64,000 nt of DNA, taken from contig JBFWRV010000021.1 of NCBI GenBank assembly GCA_050248715.1, forward strand, positions 21,154 through 85,153. The letters are read 5' to 3'. The position numbers and the translations under genes were made by a program. Position 1 is the first letter of the stretch, and each line of letters opens with the position of its first letter. Under the pieces are notes generated by a model. The model searched no databases and was not told the DNA's origin. It saw only the letters and a program-made list of their open reading frames with translations. This DNA is from AWTP1-13 sp050248715 (GTDB lineage Bacteria > Pseudomonadota > Alphaproteobacteria > Rhizobiales > Hyphomicrobiaceae). Shown piece by piece: positions 8,702 through 16,405 of the stretch.

Positions 8702-9283
8702 CTACAGGTTGCGTTGGCCCTGGGAGACGGCACGCGCGAGGAGGGCTGCGATCTGAGTCTCGGAGCGGCGGAAGCTTTCGGCGTCGGGCGTGGAGATGTG
8801 GAAGGTGACGTTGACGCCGCCGGCAGCCCCCGCGCGCACGCCGAGGCGGCCGTCGGGACCGCGCGCGAGCGGCAGGATCGCCTCGGCGCCCCGCTCGCCG
8901 GCGAGGCCAACGCGATTGCCGGCGAGCGGAAAGGCGATGGGGCTCGAGATGACGCCCCCGTGTGCGAAGGGCACGGGCAGCCCACCCCGCACCACGCCGC
9001 CGCGGGCGAAGGCGGCGCCGGCGAACGCCCCCGCGAGCGCGCCGCCGAGGGCATCCGTCAGGGGGCGGAAAGCTGCCTTGAGTGCGATCTCGGAGAGGCG
9101 GAGGGCAAGCGTGCGCAGGACGTCGCTCAGGCCGCGGCCGCGGAGCGCGACGTCGACGAAGGCGGCCGAGAGCGTGCTGCCGAGCCGGTTGCCGAGCCGC
9201 CCCGCCTCGGCGAGCTGCTGGCGCAGATCGGAGATGTCGGCGTCGATGCGGACGGTGAGGGTGGGGGTGGTGTCGTCGGCCAT
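8702..9283 (-). CDS. short phage tail tape-measure-type protein (g11-like)
   Basis: 193 residues; GTA tape-measure proteins are short because the tail is short. It starts MADDTTPTLTVRIDADIS, has a helical heptad region to about residue 80, an Ala/Gly-rich hydrophobic middle (LGGALAGAFAGAAFARGG), and a C-terminal ERGAEAILPLARGPDGRLGV segment shared with tape-measure families. It would fill the tail lumen and set tail length. The upstream leader is CTCACC-rich without a clear ribosome site. Confidence 0.88.
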   Translation of the reverse strand: MADDTTPTLTVRIDADISDLRQQLAEAGRLGNRLGSTLSAAFVDVALRGRGLSDVLRTLALRLSEIALKAAFRPLTDALGGALAGAFAGAAFARGGVVRGGLPVPFAHGGVISSPIAFPLAGNRVGLAGERGAEAILPLARGPDGRLGVRAGAAGGVNVTFHISTPDAESFRRSETQIAALLARAVSQGQRNL

Positions 9284-9310
9284 TGGAGAGTGAGATGGTG
9301 AGTGGTGAGG

Positions 9311-9404
9311 CGTAGGTTGGGTCGAGCGTCAGCGATGACCCAACGCAAGCGCGGTATTCGCCTTTCACAGTGTTGGATCAGCGCTCCGCTTGACCCAACC
9401 TACG
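9311..9404. repeat. REP-like palindrome pair, family B
   Basis: Same paired hairpin as at 8.6 kb. Its CCTACG edge overlaps the end of g10.1 and supplies that gene's TAG stop on the minus strand. Confidence 0.85.
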
Positions 9405-9564
9405 CATCCGGGAAGCGGGCCATCAGCTGCGCGAGCGCGGTGCGGGGCGGGGGCTCGTCGGCGGCGGGGCCGAGAAGGGCGCGGAGCGCGGCGGCAAGCT
9501 CGCGCGGCGTCATCGACCAGAACGCGGCGGGCGCAAGACGGAGCAGGCCGAGGCCGGCCGCCAT
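9400..9564 (-). CDS. tail assembly chaperone-like protein, TIGR02216 family (g10.1-like), start disrupted
   Basis: 54 residues from the ATG at 9564, which shares its A with the g10 stop (TGATG). The conserved family core is present: LGLLRLAPAAFWSMTPRELAAAL. Homology to the family appears to begin a few residues earlier, at FPWDAV in the same frame (to about 9580), where no ATG, GTG or TTG start sits ahead of it. A REP palindrome at 9623-9647 lies just upstream, so the original start was probably lost by that insertion. The stop TAG at 9400 comes from another REP. Very small and easily missed, but it occupies the expected slot between g10 and g11. Confidence 0.6.
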   Translation of the reverse strand: MAAGLGLLRLAPAAFWSMTPRELAAALRALLGPAADEPPPRTALAQLMARFPDA

Positions 9565-9962
9565 CACCGCATCCCAGGGAAAGGGGGGGAACCTGCGCGC
9601 CCCTCCGCAGGCGCGGGCGATGGGGTCAGACCCGCAGGATCTGACCCTGGTGCGCCGCCGCTGAAGGTGGCAGCGAGCAGGCGGGCGACGATGTCGACGA
9701 AGCCGGCGGCACCGCCGTCGGCGCGCATCCGGGCAACGGCCGTGTCGGGGATGTCGTGGCCGGCGGCGCGCAGGCCGGCGCCGATGATGCGCTGCGCGTC
9801 GCGGGCGGCGAGGCGGCCCGACTGGAAGCGCTCCGCGAGCGCCAGCATGTCGGCGTCGCCGAAGGCGTGCTCCAGCTCGGCCAGAGCGCCGAGCGTGAGC
9901 ACCAGGTTGAAGGCGCTGCCGTCGAGCACGGCCTCGATCTCGCCGCGGCGAATGTTGGGCAT
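9564..9962 (-). CDS. GTA gp10-like protein
   Basis: 132 residues. The first 98 (MPNIRRGEIEAVLDGSAFNL ... ARLLAATFSGG) match the short GTA-gp10 family, with LTLGALAELEHAFG as its signature. The last 30 residues (APGSDPAGLTPSPAPAEGRAG...) are low-complexity and are encoded by a REP-type palindrome, so the natural C-terminus has been rewritten. The stop overlaps the ATG of g10.1 as TGATG, suggesting translational coupling. The expected upstream neighbour g9 is 2.4 kb away because a plus-strand transporter gene sits between. Role: tail assembly or a head-tail terminator-like component, inferred from the RcGTA order. Confidence 0.85.
   Translation of the reverse strand: MPNIRRGEIEAVLDGSAFNLVLTLGALAELEHAFGDADMLALAERFQSGRLAARDAQRIIGAGLRAAGHDIPDTAVARMRADGGAAGFVDIVARLLAATFSGGAPGSDPAGLTPSPAPAEGRAGSPPFPGMR
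9623..9647. repeat. REP-like palindrome, family A (GGGTCAGA...TCTGACCC)
   Basis: Perfect 8-bp stem, 9-base loop, lying inside the g10 coding region just before g10.1. Related GTCAGACC palindromes occur as a pair at 51200-51280. Confidence 0.75.
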
Positions 9963-10407
9963 GGGAGACTCCTGGGTTGGCGTGATCTTGCGGATTCCGA
10001 TTCGAGTGGAGCCTCGAGCAAGGAAGCTCCTTCACTCATCCCGGCAGGTGCTGCCGGGTTCCGACGATCCGTAGATCCTGAAGCCCGCGGCAGCGGGGCC
10101 CCGTGTGTCATCTGTCAGGACGGGGCTGGGCGGGAGGCCGTCGCATCCCCTGCGACCCCGGCCTTTGCGGACCGGCGAGCGCCGGGTGACCGTGCCGGGT
10201 TGACCGTCGCGTCCTGGTTCGGTTCTCTCTCGATCGAGAAAACCTTGGCGAAAGTGCAGTGCGGCCTGCCTGCGCGCAACGGGATAAGTGGCGGAAGGTC
10301 TGCCCCCCGCCGATCGCGATTGTCCGGCCGATGCGAAATGCTAGGGTCCCCGGCAAGCGCGATGGCGCACGCAAAACAACAAGCATTCTCTGGGGAGACG
10401 AGCCCGC
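9963..10407. promoter_or_regulatory. intergenic region between g10 and the transporter gene, with two palindromes
   Basis: Contains CCCGGCAG-GTG-CTGCCGGG at 10040-10058 (8-bp stem) and TCTCGATCGAGA at 10228-10239 (perfect 12-bp palindrome about 170 bp before the transporter start). The second could be an operator for the plus-strand gene; the first could be a terminator or REP relic. No gene is seen. Confidence 0.35.
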
Positions 10408-12006
10408 ATGTTTTATCGGCATGGACTGTCGCTGGCCGTGGGCGTGATCGCGGCGCTGGCAAGCCTGGGCCCCGCGGCCGCGCAGAAGCAGGGCGGCACG
10501 CTGCGCTCCTATATCTGGGACAATCCGCCGAGCGCGTCGATCCACGAGGAAGCGACGATCTCGACCGTGTTCCCGTTCATGCCGGTGTTCAACAATCTCG
10601 TCGTGTTCGATCAGACCAAGCTCGAGGCGTCGCTGGAGACGATCGTGCCGGACCTGGCGCTGAGCTGGGCTTGGAATGAGGGCAAGACGCGGCTGACGTT
10701 CAAGCTCGCCGAGGGCGTCAAGTGGCACGACGGCAAGCCGTTCACGGCCAAGGACGTCAAATGCACGTTCGAGCTCGTGTCCGGGCTCGTCAGCTCCGAG
10801 GACTTCCGCAAGAACCCGCGCAAGGTCTGGTATCACAACGTCGCGGCAATCACGGCGAATGGCGACCACGAGGTCACCTTCGAGCTGAAGGCGCCGCAGC
10901 CTTCCTTCCTGGCGCTGCTGGCGTCGGGCTACTCGCCGATCTATCCCTGCCACGTGACCCAGCGCGACATGCGGGCAAAGCCGGTCGGCACCGGGCCGTT
11001 CAAGGTTGCCGACTTCAAGCGGGGCGTGTCGGTGTCGCTCATTCGCAACCCCGACTACTGGAAGAAGGGGCTGCCGCGACTCGACGGCATCGACTACCGC
11101 ATCATCGACAGCCGCTCCACGCGAATGCTGGCCTTCATCGCCGGCGAGGTCGACCTGACGTTCGTGTCGGACGTCACGGTGGCGGGGCTCAAGGACATCA
11201 TGGCGCAGGCGCCGAAGGCGCAATGCCAGTTCGTGCCGTCGAACAACACGATCAACATGATCGTCAACTCGGGCGCGGCGCCGTTCGACAAGCCGGAGAT
11301 CAGGAAGGCCATGGCGCTGGCGCTCGACCGCGGCGCCTTCAACACCATCCTGGCCGAGGGCAAGTCGATGATCGGCGTGGTGATGCTGCCGGGGCCCGAG
11401 GGCAAGTGGGCGATGCCCGACAGCGAGCTGGCGAAGATTCCGGGCTATGACCCCGACCTCTCCAAGAACCAGGCCGAGGCGCGCAAGATCATGGAGGACC
11501 TGGGCTACAGCGCGGCCAAGCCGCTGAAGGTGAAGGTGTCGACGCGCAACATCCCGCTCTACCGCGACCCCGCCGTGATCTTCATCGACCAGATGAAGAT
11601 GATCCACATCGAGGGCGAGCTCGAGGTGATCGACACGACAATCTGGCACGCCAAGGTGCAGCGCCGCGACTACGCCATCGGGCTGAACACGACGGGCGTC
11701 GGCGTGGACGATCCCGACGTGAACCTCGTCGAGAACTACACCTGCAAATCCGATCGCAACTACACCGCCTACTGCAACGAGGAGGTGGACAAGCTGATCT
11801 TCGCGCAATCGCGCGAGGTCGATCCGGGCAAGCGCCGGCAGATCCTGTGGGAGGCCGAGCGCAGAATTGCCGCCGACGTCGCGCGCCCGATCATCCTGCA
11901 CAACCGCGCGGCGACCTGCTGGCAGCCCCACGTGAAGGGCGTCACCAGCCATAACAACTCGCTCTACAACAGCTGGCGCATGGAGCAGGCGTGGCTGGAT
12001 AAGTAG
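10408..12006 (+). CDS. ABC transporter substrate-binding protein, family 5 (peptide/nickel type)
   Basis: 532 residues, typical for periplasmic binding proteins of oligopeptide-type ABC importers. An N-terminal signal peptide (MFYRHGLSLAVGVIAALASLG, cleavage after AAA-Q) is followed by KQGGTLRSYIWDN and the family signature region LAEGVKWHDGKPFTAKDV. The C-terminal lobe includes LNTTGVGVDDPDVNL. The ligand cannot be deduced. GGGGAGA precedes the ATG. No permease or ATPase gene is adjacent. It lies on the opposite strand in the middle of the GTA cluster, between g9 and g10, so it is an insertion; its intact frame suggests it is still functional. Confidence 0.9.
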   Translation: MFYRHGLSLAVGVIAALASLGPAAAQKQGGTLRSYIWDNPPSASIHEEATISTVFPFMPVFNNLVVFDQTKLEASLETIVPDLALSWAWNEGKTRLTFKLAEGVKWHDGKPFTAKDVKCTFELVSGLVSSEDFRKNPRKVWYHNVAAITANGDHEVTFELKAPQPSFLALLASGYSPIYPCHVTQRDMRAKPVGTGPFKVADFKRGVSVSLIRNPDYWKKGLPRLDGIDYRIIDSRSTRMLAFIAGEVDLTFVSDVTVAGLKDIMAQAPKAQCQFVPSNNTINMIVNSGAAPFDKPEIRKAMALALDRGAFNTILAEGKSMIGVVMLPGPEGKWAMPDSELAKIPGYDPDLSKNQAEARKIMEDLGYSAAKPLKVKVSTRNIPLYRDPAVIFIDQMKMIHIEGELEVIDTTIWHAKVQRRDYAIGLNTTGVGVDDPDVNLVENYTCKSDRNYTAYCNEEVDKLIFAQSREVDPGKRRQILWEAERRIAADVARPIILHNRAATCWQPHVKGVTSHNNSLYNSWRMEQAWLDK

Positions 12007-12059
12007 GGCTTGCTCGCGGCTGGCGTGCCTTGCGGATTTGTCGGGCCAGCCCTTGGTCT

Positions 12060-12265
12060 TGTCCCGAGGGAAGCGAAAATATCCGAAACCCAGGGGCCGC
12101 GAGCAAGCCCAGGGGCGAGCGCCCGCCCGTGGTCCTGGGTCCCGGCTCTGCGCGCTTCGCGCTCCGGCCGGGATGACAGAAGCTGCGATTCCGGAATTGC
12201 GCGCCTATGCTGTCATTCCGGAATTTCGCGGGAGCGAAATATCCGGAACCCCAGGGCTGCGAGCA
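12060..12265. repeat. REP-like repeat cluster, family D
   Basis: GTCCCGAGGGAAGCGAAAATATCCG, CCCAGGGGCC and TCATTCCGGAATTTCGCG...GAAATATCCGGAACC modules downstream of the transporter gene. They probably mark the right edge of the inserted segment; 12007-12346 has no gene. Confidence 0.6.
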
Positions 12266-12346
12266 GGCGCATGGCTGCGAATGTCGGCGATGGCCCAACC
12301 TGCGCGGGCTGGGCGTGCCAGGGGCCCGACCCGGAGAGTCCGACGC

Positions 12347-12760
12347 CTAGGCGGCGGCGAAGGTGAGCTCGCCGGCGGATTCCAGGCTGAGCTCGAAGGC
12401 GACCTCGCCGTCGTGGCGGCCGGTGAGCTCGAAGGCGGCGATCTGGAAGGGGCCCTCGACGGTGCCGAAGTCGGGGATGACGACCTGCCAGTCGCGGATG
12501 GTGCCGGCGAACACGTACTGGCGCACCAGGGCGTCGGAAGCGGCATCCTTGAAGATGCCGGCCCCCGTCACCTTGGCATGCTTGACGCCGGCGCCGGCCA
12601 GCAGCTCGCGCCACTGCCCCGCCGAGTCCGCGTGCGTGATGTCGACGGTCTCAGTGTTGAAGGCGACCGAGCGCGACCTGAGGCCGGCGACCGTCACGAA
12701 CGTGCCGGCGCCGTCGCTGTCGAGTTTGAGCAGGAGGTCTTTGCCTTTCTGGGCGGACAT
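12347..12760 (-). CDS. phage major tail (tube) protein, TP901-1/GTA family (g9-like)
   Basis: 137 residues starting MSAQKGKDLLLKLDSDGAG, the diagnostic N-terminus of this tail tube family. Motifs FNTETVDITHADSAGQWREL and LVRQYVFAGTIRDWQVVIPDFG follow in order, and the C-terminus ELSLESAGELTFAAA is typical. It forms the tail tube. The ATG at 12760 was preferred over 12775 because it matches family starts; a GGAG lies about 13 bases upstream. It lies upstream of the inserted transporter and downstream of g8 in transcription order. Confidence 0.93.
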   Translation of the reverse strand: MSAQKGKDLLLKLDSDGAGTFVTVAGLRSRSVAFNTETVDITHADSAGQWRELLAGAGVKHAKVTGAGIFKDAASDALVRQYVFAGTIRDWQVVIPDFGTVEGPFQIAAFELTGRHDGEVAFELSLESAGELTFAAA

Positions 12761-12777
12761 GGATTGGGGCTCCAATG

Positions 12778-12892
12778 AGGATCCCCTCCCCCCTTGTGGG
12801 AGAGGGACAGGGAGGGGGCTCGCGAACGTCCAATGTCGGGATTCCCCCCACCCCTAACCCCTCCCCACAAGGGGGAGGGAAAGCGCTCGGCG
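12778..12892. repeat. REP-like repeat pair, family C
   Basis: CCCCTCCCCCCTTGTGGGAGAG and CCCCTCCCCACAAGGGGGAGG inverted units between g8 and g9, like those at 7.8 kb. Confidence 0.6.
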
Positions 12893-13300
12893 CTAAACAG
12901 GCTCGGTGACGGCGCGGAAGCGGGCGATGCCGTGGATTGTGCCGCCGTCGGGATCGCGGCGGGCCTCGGAATGCTCGTGGCGCAGGTTGACGAGTCGGTG
13001 GCCGGTGAGGGAGAGCGGCTGGTCGTGCAGGGCGGTGCGCAGCGCGTCGATGATCTCGTGCGTCTCCTTCTTGCCGCGCGCCTGCGACCACACGTGCAGC
13101 GTGAGGGTGTGCTCGTTGCCAGGCTCGGTGCCGGTGCTCCAGTCGCGGTCGAGACTCTGGCCGAAGGTGAGATACGGGAAGTCGGCAGCCTGGGGCACGT
13201 CGTCGTAGAGGCGCGGGGCGCCGAGCAGGGCGAGCAATGGGGCGTCGGCCGTGAGCGTGGCGAAGACGGCCTGCTGCAAGGCCCAGCTGGCGGATGGCAT
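12893..13300 (-). CDS. DUF3168 tail-completion protein (g8-like)
   Basis: 135 residues, normal for the GTA gp8/DUF3168 family. It starts MPSASWALQQAVFATLTADA and carries LYDDVPQAADFPYLTFGQS and the conserved HTLTLHVWSQARGKKE-type segment. It probably sits at the head-proximal end of the tail. Neighbours are g7 upstream and g9 downstream, as in RcGTA. The leader is CTCACC-rich, with no good ribosome site. Confidence 0.92.
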   Translation of the reverse strand: MPSASWALQQAVFATLTADAPLLALLGAPRLYDDVPQAADFPYLTFGQSLDRDWSTGTEPGNEHTLTLHVWSQARGKKETHEIIDALRTALHDQPLSLTGHRLVNLRHEHSEARRDPDGGTIHGIARFRAVTEPV

Positions 13301-13344
13301 CGGGGGCTCGTTGGTGGTGAGGGGTGAGGTGGTGAGTGGTCAGT

Positions 13345-13453
13345 CGCAGGTTGGGTCGAGCGCAAGCGATGACTCGACACCGTTTTGCTCTGTAGACCGA
13401 CTATTCTGCAAGAAAACCATGTTGGGTCTGCGCTCCGCTTGACCCAACCTACG
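13345..13453. repeat. REP-like palindrome pair, family B, with expanded spacer
   Basis: First unit GGTTGGGTCGAGCG...GATGACTCGAC has diverged; second unit GTTGGGTC...GACCCAAC is intact. The CCTACG edge provides the stop of the small ORF at 13449-13613. Confidence 0.75.
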
Positions 13454-13613
13454 ATGCGCGGCGTGACGCGCGGACGAGGGTCGCGGGCGACGCTTGGGCC
13501 GCGACGTCGGCCCGCAGCTCGCGCTCAAGATCGCGGCGGAGGCGGGAGAGCAGGGTGTCGGGGTCGAGGCGGGTGAGGGTGGCGAGACTATCGAGGGTGA
13601 CGGTGAGCTTCAT
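13449..13613 (-). CDS. small phage-cluster protein between g7 and g8
   Basis: 54 residues starting MKLTVTLDSLATLTRLD, then a charged amphipathic helix (LLSRLRRDLERELRADVAAQ). Codon third positions are GC-rich like the flanking GTA genes. The start resembles HK97 gp10-like head-tail proteins, which are longer, so this may be the remnant of one cut short by the REP that supplies its TAG stop. No clear ribosome site precedes the ATG. Confidence 0.45.
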   Translation of the reverse strand: MKLTVTLDSLATLTRLDPDTLLSRLRRDLERELRADVAAQASPATLVRASRRAS

Positions 13614-13624
13614 GGGTGGTGCCT

Positions 13625-13655
13625 AGCAGCCGTCCTTCGACAAGCTCAGGACGGT
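13625..13655. repeat. REP-like palindrome, family E
   Basis: CCGTCCTTCGAC...GCTCAGGACGG palindrome. Copies occur inside the portal gene (19441-19478, 20487-20520) and at 57736-57850. Confidence 0.75.
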
Positions 13656-13760
13656 GTCGGATGCGCGGCCAAGCGCCAACTCCGTGCCGAGCTTGCCGAA
13701 GCGCGGCGTCAATCCCGCTGCCCCTCACCCCGACCCTGCCGAAGGGGCGAGAGGGAGAGA

Positions 13761-14087
13761 TCATAATTGGCGCTCCTCGCACAGGCAGAGCAGGCGATGG
13801 CGGGGGCCGGGATCGAGCACGGCGACGATGTCGAGGATGCGCTGACCGATGCGGAAGCGCATCGCCGGCACCACGTCCGCGCGGTGGCGGATCCAGACCT
13901 GATGGGTGACGCGTCCGCTGACGCCGTCATGGCGCAAGCGTTCCTCGCCGGTGACGGGACGCACCGCGCCCCACATCTCCGCGGCGGTGGTCCACGTGAC
14001 GGTGGCACCGCCGCCGCCGTCGCTCGCGCGGCTCGGGACTTCGAGCGTCAGCCGCTCGCGCAGCGCGCCGATGGAAGGGGGCCTCAT
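13761..14087 (-). CDS. head-tail adaptor protein (g7-like, SPP1 gp16 family)
   Basis: 108 residues. It starts MRPPSIGALRERLTLEVPSR and includes the family segments TWTTAAEMWGAVRPVTGEE and HQVWIRHRADVVPAMRF, ending in a beta-rich tail. It forms the stopper/adaptor ring beneath the connector. Its ATG overlaps the g6 stop by 4 bases (ATGA), so translation is probably coupled. Confidence 0.92.
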   Translation of the reverse strand: MRPPSIGALRERLTLEVPSRASDGGGGATVTWTTAAEMWGAVRPVTGEERLRHDGVSGRVTHQVWIRHRADVVPAMRFRIGQRILDIVAVLDPGPRHRLLCLCEERQL

Positions 14088-14662
14088 AGGCGGACGATCC
14101 GGTAGGGCTGCAGCAGCTCGCCGACCATCGGCGGCACGCGCACGCTGGCAGCGCCGATCTCCACGGGCTCGCGATGCTCGTGCCAGTGCGCCACGAGCAG
14201 CAGGATCGCCTGGCGGATCGGCGCCGGCACGTCCTGGGCCGCCGCGCCGTAGCCGGCGATGAAGGCGATCTCGATGCCGTTGGCGGGGCGCGTGGGCCGC
14301 GGCCAGGACGAAGCCGTGCGCCGCACGATGCGGGCGGGCGGGCCGACGCCGTCGAGCAGGTAGGTCTCGGCCGGCACGGTCTGCAGCGACTCGTCGGCAG
14401 CATAGAGCCGGAGCGCCGTGACGCTCTGCACGGGACGCAGCGGCAGCGCCACCTCGCGCCCCGGCGGCCAGTCGTCGAGGAAATAGGACCAGCCCTGGGT
14501 GATGAGCGCCAGCCCCAACGCCGCCTCCACGTGCAGCCGCGAGGTGACGATCAGGCTGCCGACGAGGGTGTCCTCGGCGGTGCCGTCGATGCGCAGGTGC
14601 GCCTTGGCTTCCGCGAGCGCGACGGGCTCGATCGCGGGGCCGCTGGTGAGGACGAGGGGCAT
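14084..14662 (-). CDS. head-tail connector protein (g6-like)
   Basis: 192 residues, the usual size for the DUF/TIGR02215 connector family. Motifs are LAEAKAHLRIDGTAEDTLV near the N-terminus, then LDDWPPGREVALPLRPVQSV and FIAGYGAAAQDVPAPIRQAI. The all-alpha connector binds below the portal. The ATG at 14662 was chosen because family proteins start at MPLVLTSGPAIEPV; the open frame to 14959 is an upstream extension through hairpin sequence. It overlaps g7 by 4 bases. Confidence 0.92.
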   Translation of the reverse strand: MPLVLTSGPAIEPVALAEAKAHLRIDGTAEDTLVGSLIVTSRLHVEAALGLALITQGWSYFLDDWPPGREVALPLRPVQSVTALRLYAADESLQTVPAETYLLDGVGPPARIVRRTASSWPRPTRPANGIEIAFIAGYGAAAQDVPAPIRQAILLLVAHWHEHREPVEIGAASVRVPPMVGELLQPYRIVRL

Positions 14663-14785
14663 CGCGTTCCTTGCGGGTTGGAGCGGAGGGCAGGAGGCAA
14701 TAGGCAGTGGGCAATAGCCAGTAGGCGGAAGGAGGAAGACGAAGGGAATGCCTGCTGGCCATTGGCTACCGGCTATTGCGGAGGT

Positions 14786-14840
14786 GCGGGCGGGACCGGG
14801 GCCCATGGGGAGGGACATGGGTGAGCCCGGTCCCGCCCGC
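14786..14840. terminator. very strong hairpin between capsid and connector genes
   Basis: GCGGGCGGGACCGGG pairs with CCCGGTCCCGCCCGC over 15 bp, and an inner CCCATG/CATGGG stem fills the loop. No U-tract follows. It could stabilise or terminate the upstream capsid transcript. Confidence 0.5.
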
Positions 14841-14963
14841 GGTCGCTCGAGGGCTGCGGGAGGCATCGCGCAGCCGATGCAGGGCCGATCCAGGCGGGAC
14901 GGGCGGGTCGGCGAATGCCTCGAGCGAAAGGGAGGGCAGAGGGCGTGGGCAGGAGACATGGCT

Positions 14964-14992
14964 CCCTTTCTCCCGGTTTTGCCGGGAAAGGG
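14964..14992. terminator. hairpin downstream of capsid gene
   Basis: CCCTTTCTCCCGG, loop TTTTG, CCGGGAAAGGG: an 11-bp stem with one bulged base, 115 bp after the capsid stop on the transcribed (minus) strand. It may partially terminate or protect mRNA so that capsid is made in excess over g6-g15. Confidence 0.5.
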
Positions 14993-15105
14993 TCATGTCG
15001 GTGCCATGCCTCCGATTTGGGGCGAGGGGTGCAGGAAGCTCGTTCGGAGATTGGTTCCTCGCACTTCACCCCGGCCCTCTCCCCGTAAGCGGGGAGAGCA
15101 AGGCG

Positions 15106-16350
15106 CTACGCCGCGAACTTGAGGAGCTTGATGGCGTTGAAGTCCTGCACGCCGCCGCCGACGCGCTTGGTCGTGTAGAACAGCACGTAGGGCTTCTGGC
15201 TGTAGGGGTCGCGCAGCACGCGGATGCCGACGCGGTCGACGATCAGGTAGCCGCGGCGGAAGTCGCCGAAGGCCACCGAGTAGCTGTCGGTGGCGAGGCT
15301 CGGCATGTCCTCGGACTCGGCCACGGGGTAGCCCAGCACCAGCGAGGGGTCGCCCGCCTTCGTGGCGGGCTGCCAGAGATAGTGGCCCTCCGCGTCCTTC
15401 ATCTTGCGGATCACGGCCTGGGTGGCGCGGTTGAAGACGAAGGTGCCGTTGCCGCGGTAGCCGGCTTTGACCGCGTAGACGAGGTCGATCAGCTTGTCGC
15501 CCGGAGCGACGGTTGCGGACGCCGTGGGGAAGGCGCCGTTCACTCCGGTGCTGATGAAGCCGATGTTGCCCCAGGTCCACGAGGCGTTGTCGACCTTGGT
15601 GTAGTTGAGGAAGCCCTTGGGCTTGGCGGTGCCGTCGCCGGTGACGAAGGCCGTGCCTTCCTGCTGGGCGAAGCTGTCGCGCACCTCTTCGGCGATCCAC
15701 TCGTCGATGTTGACGGCGCTGTCGTCGAGCAGCGCCTGCGTGGCCGCCGGCATGGCGTAGAGCTCCATGGTCGGGAAGGACATCTCGGAGAGCGCGGCGA
15801 GCGTGGGGCTGTCGGTCTCGGTCCGCGCGGCGGTCTCGGCCACCCAACCGGCCTCGGCGCCGGTGACGGCGAAGGGCTTGCGGTAGACCGAGCCCGAGAC
15901 CTGGCGGATGCCGGCGATGGCGCGGATCGGCGACACGTCGCGCACGGCGCGGTTGACGGCGCGCTCGACCTCGTCGGGAACGAGATAGCCGCCGTCGGTG
16001 CCGGTGCCGACCGACAGCGCCTTGGCTTCCAGGTCACGCAGGGCTGCAGACTCGCCCTTGCGCACGTAGGCATCGAAGGCGGCCTTGTGCTGCAGGGCGA
16101 CGCCGGAGCGGGCGGCGGGGCCGCCGAGGTGGGGACGCTGTGCCTTCAGCGCCAGATCGTCGACGAGGCGCTTGTGGGCGTCGAGCGCGCGATCGAGGCG
16201 GTCGACCTTGTCGGAGGTGACGACGTCGGCGGCCATGCGGCGCTCGAGCTGGCCGAGGCGCTCGTCGTTGGCGTCCTTGAAGGCCTCGAAGGCACGCATG
16301 AAGCCGTCGAAGGCGGTGGCAATGTCGTCGGTGGATTTGGTTTCGAGCAT
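15106..16350 (-). CDS. HK97-family major capsid protein (g5-like)
   Basis: 414 residues. Residues 1-90 are a charged coiled-coil scaffolding (delta) domain, ending before a protease cleavage region near LGGPAARSGVALQHKAAF. The HK97 fold follows from about residue 100 (GTGTDGGYLVPDEVERAVNR), with FVTGDGTAKPKGFLNY and the C-terminal YVLFYTTKRVGGGVQDFNAIKLLKF typical of GTA capsids. AAAGGAA lies 9 bases before the ATG, one of the few clear ribosome sites in the cluster. Two strong hairpins follow the stop. Processed by the g4 protease during assembly. Confidence 0.95.
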   Translation of the reverse strand: MLETKSTDDIATAFDGFMRAFEAFKDANDERLGQLERRMAADVVTSDKVDRLDRALDAHKRLVDDLALKAQRPHLGGPAARSGVALQHKAAFDAYVRKGESAALRDLEAKALSVGTGTDGGYLVPDEVERAVNRAVRDVSPIRAIAGIRQVSGSVYRKPFAVTGAEAGWVAETAARTETDSPTLAALSEMSFPTMELYAMPAATQALLDDSAVNIDEWIAEEVRDSFAQQEGTAFVTGDGTAKPKGFLNYTKVDNASWTWGNIGFISTGVNGAFPTASATVAPGDKLIDLVYAVKAGYRGNGTFVFNRATQAVIRKMKDAEGHYLWQPATKAGDPSLVLGYPVAESEDMPSLATDSYSVAFGDFRRGYLIVDRVGIRVLRDPYSQKPYVLFYTTKRVGGGVQDFNAIKLLKFAA

Positions 16351-16405
16351 GGGGGTTCCTTTGGTTGGGGTCGGTGGTCAGTGGTGAGTGGTCAGTGGTG
16401 AGTGG

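Noticed and set aside
10108..11952. 614-codon minus-strand ORF
   Set aside because: Antisense of the substrate-binding protein gene, a typical high-GC shadow.
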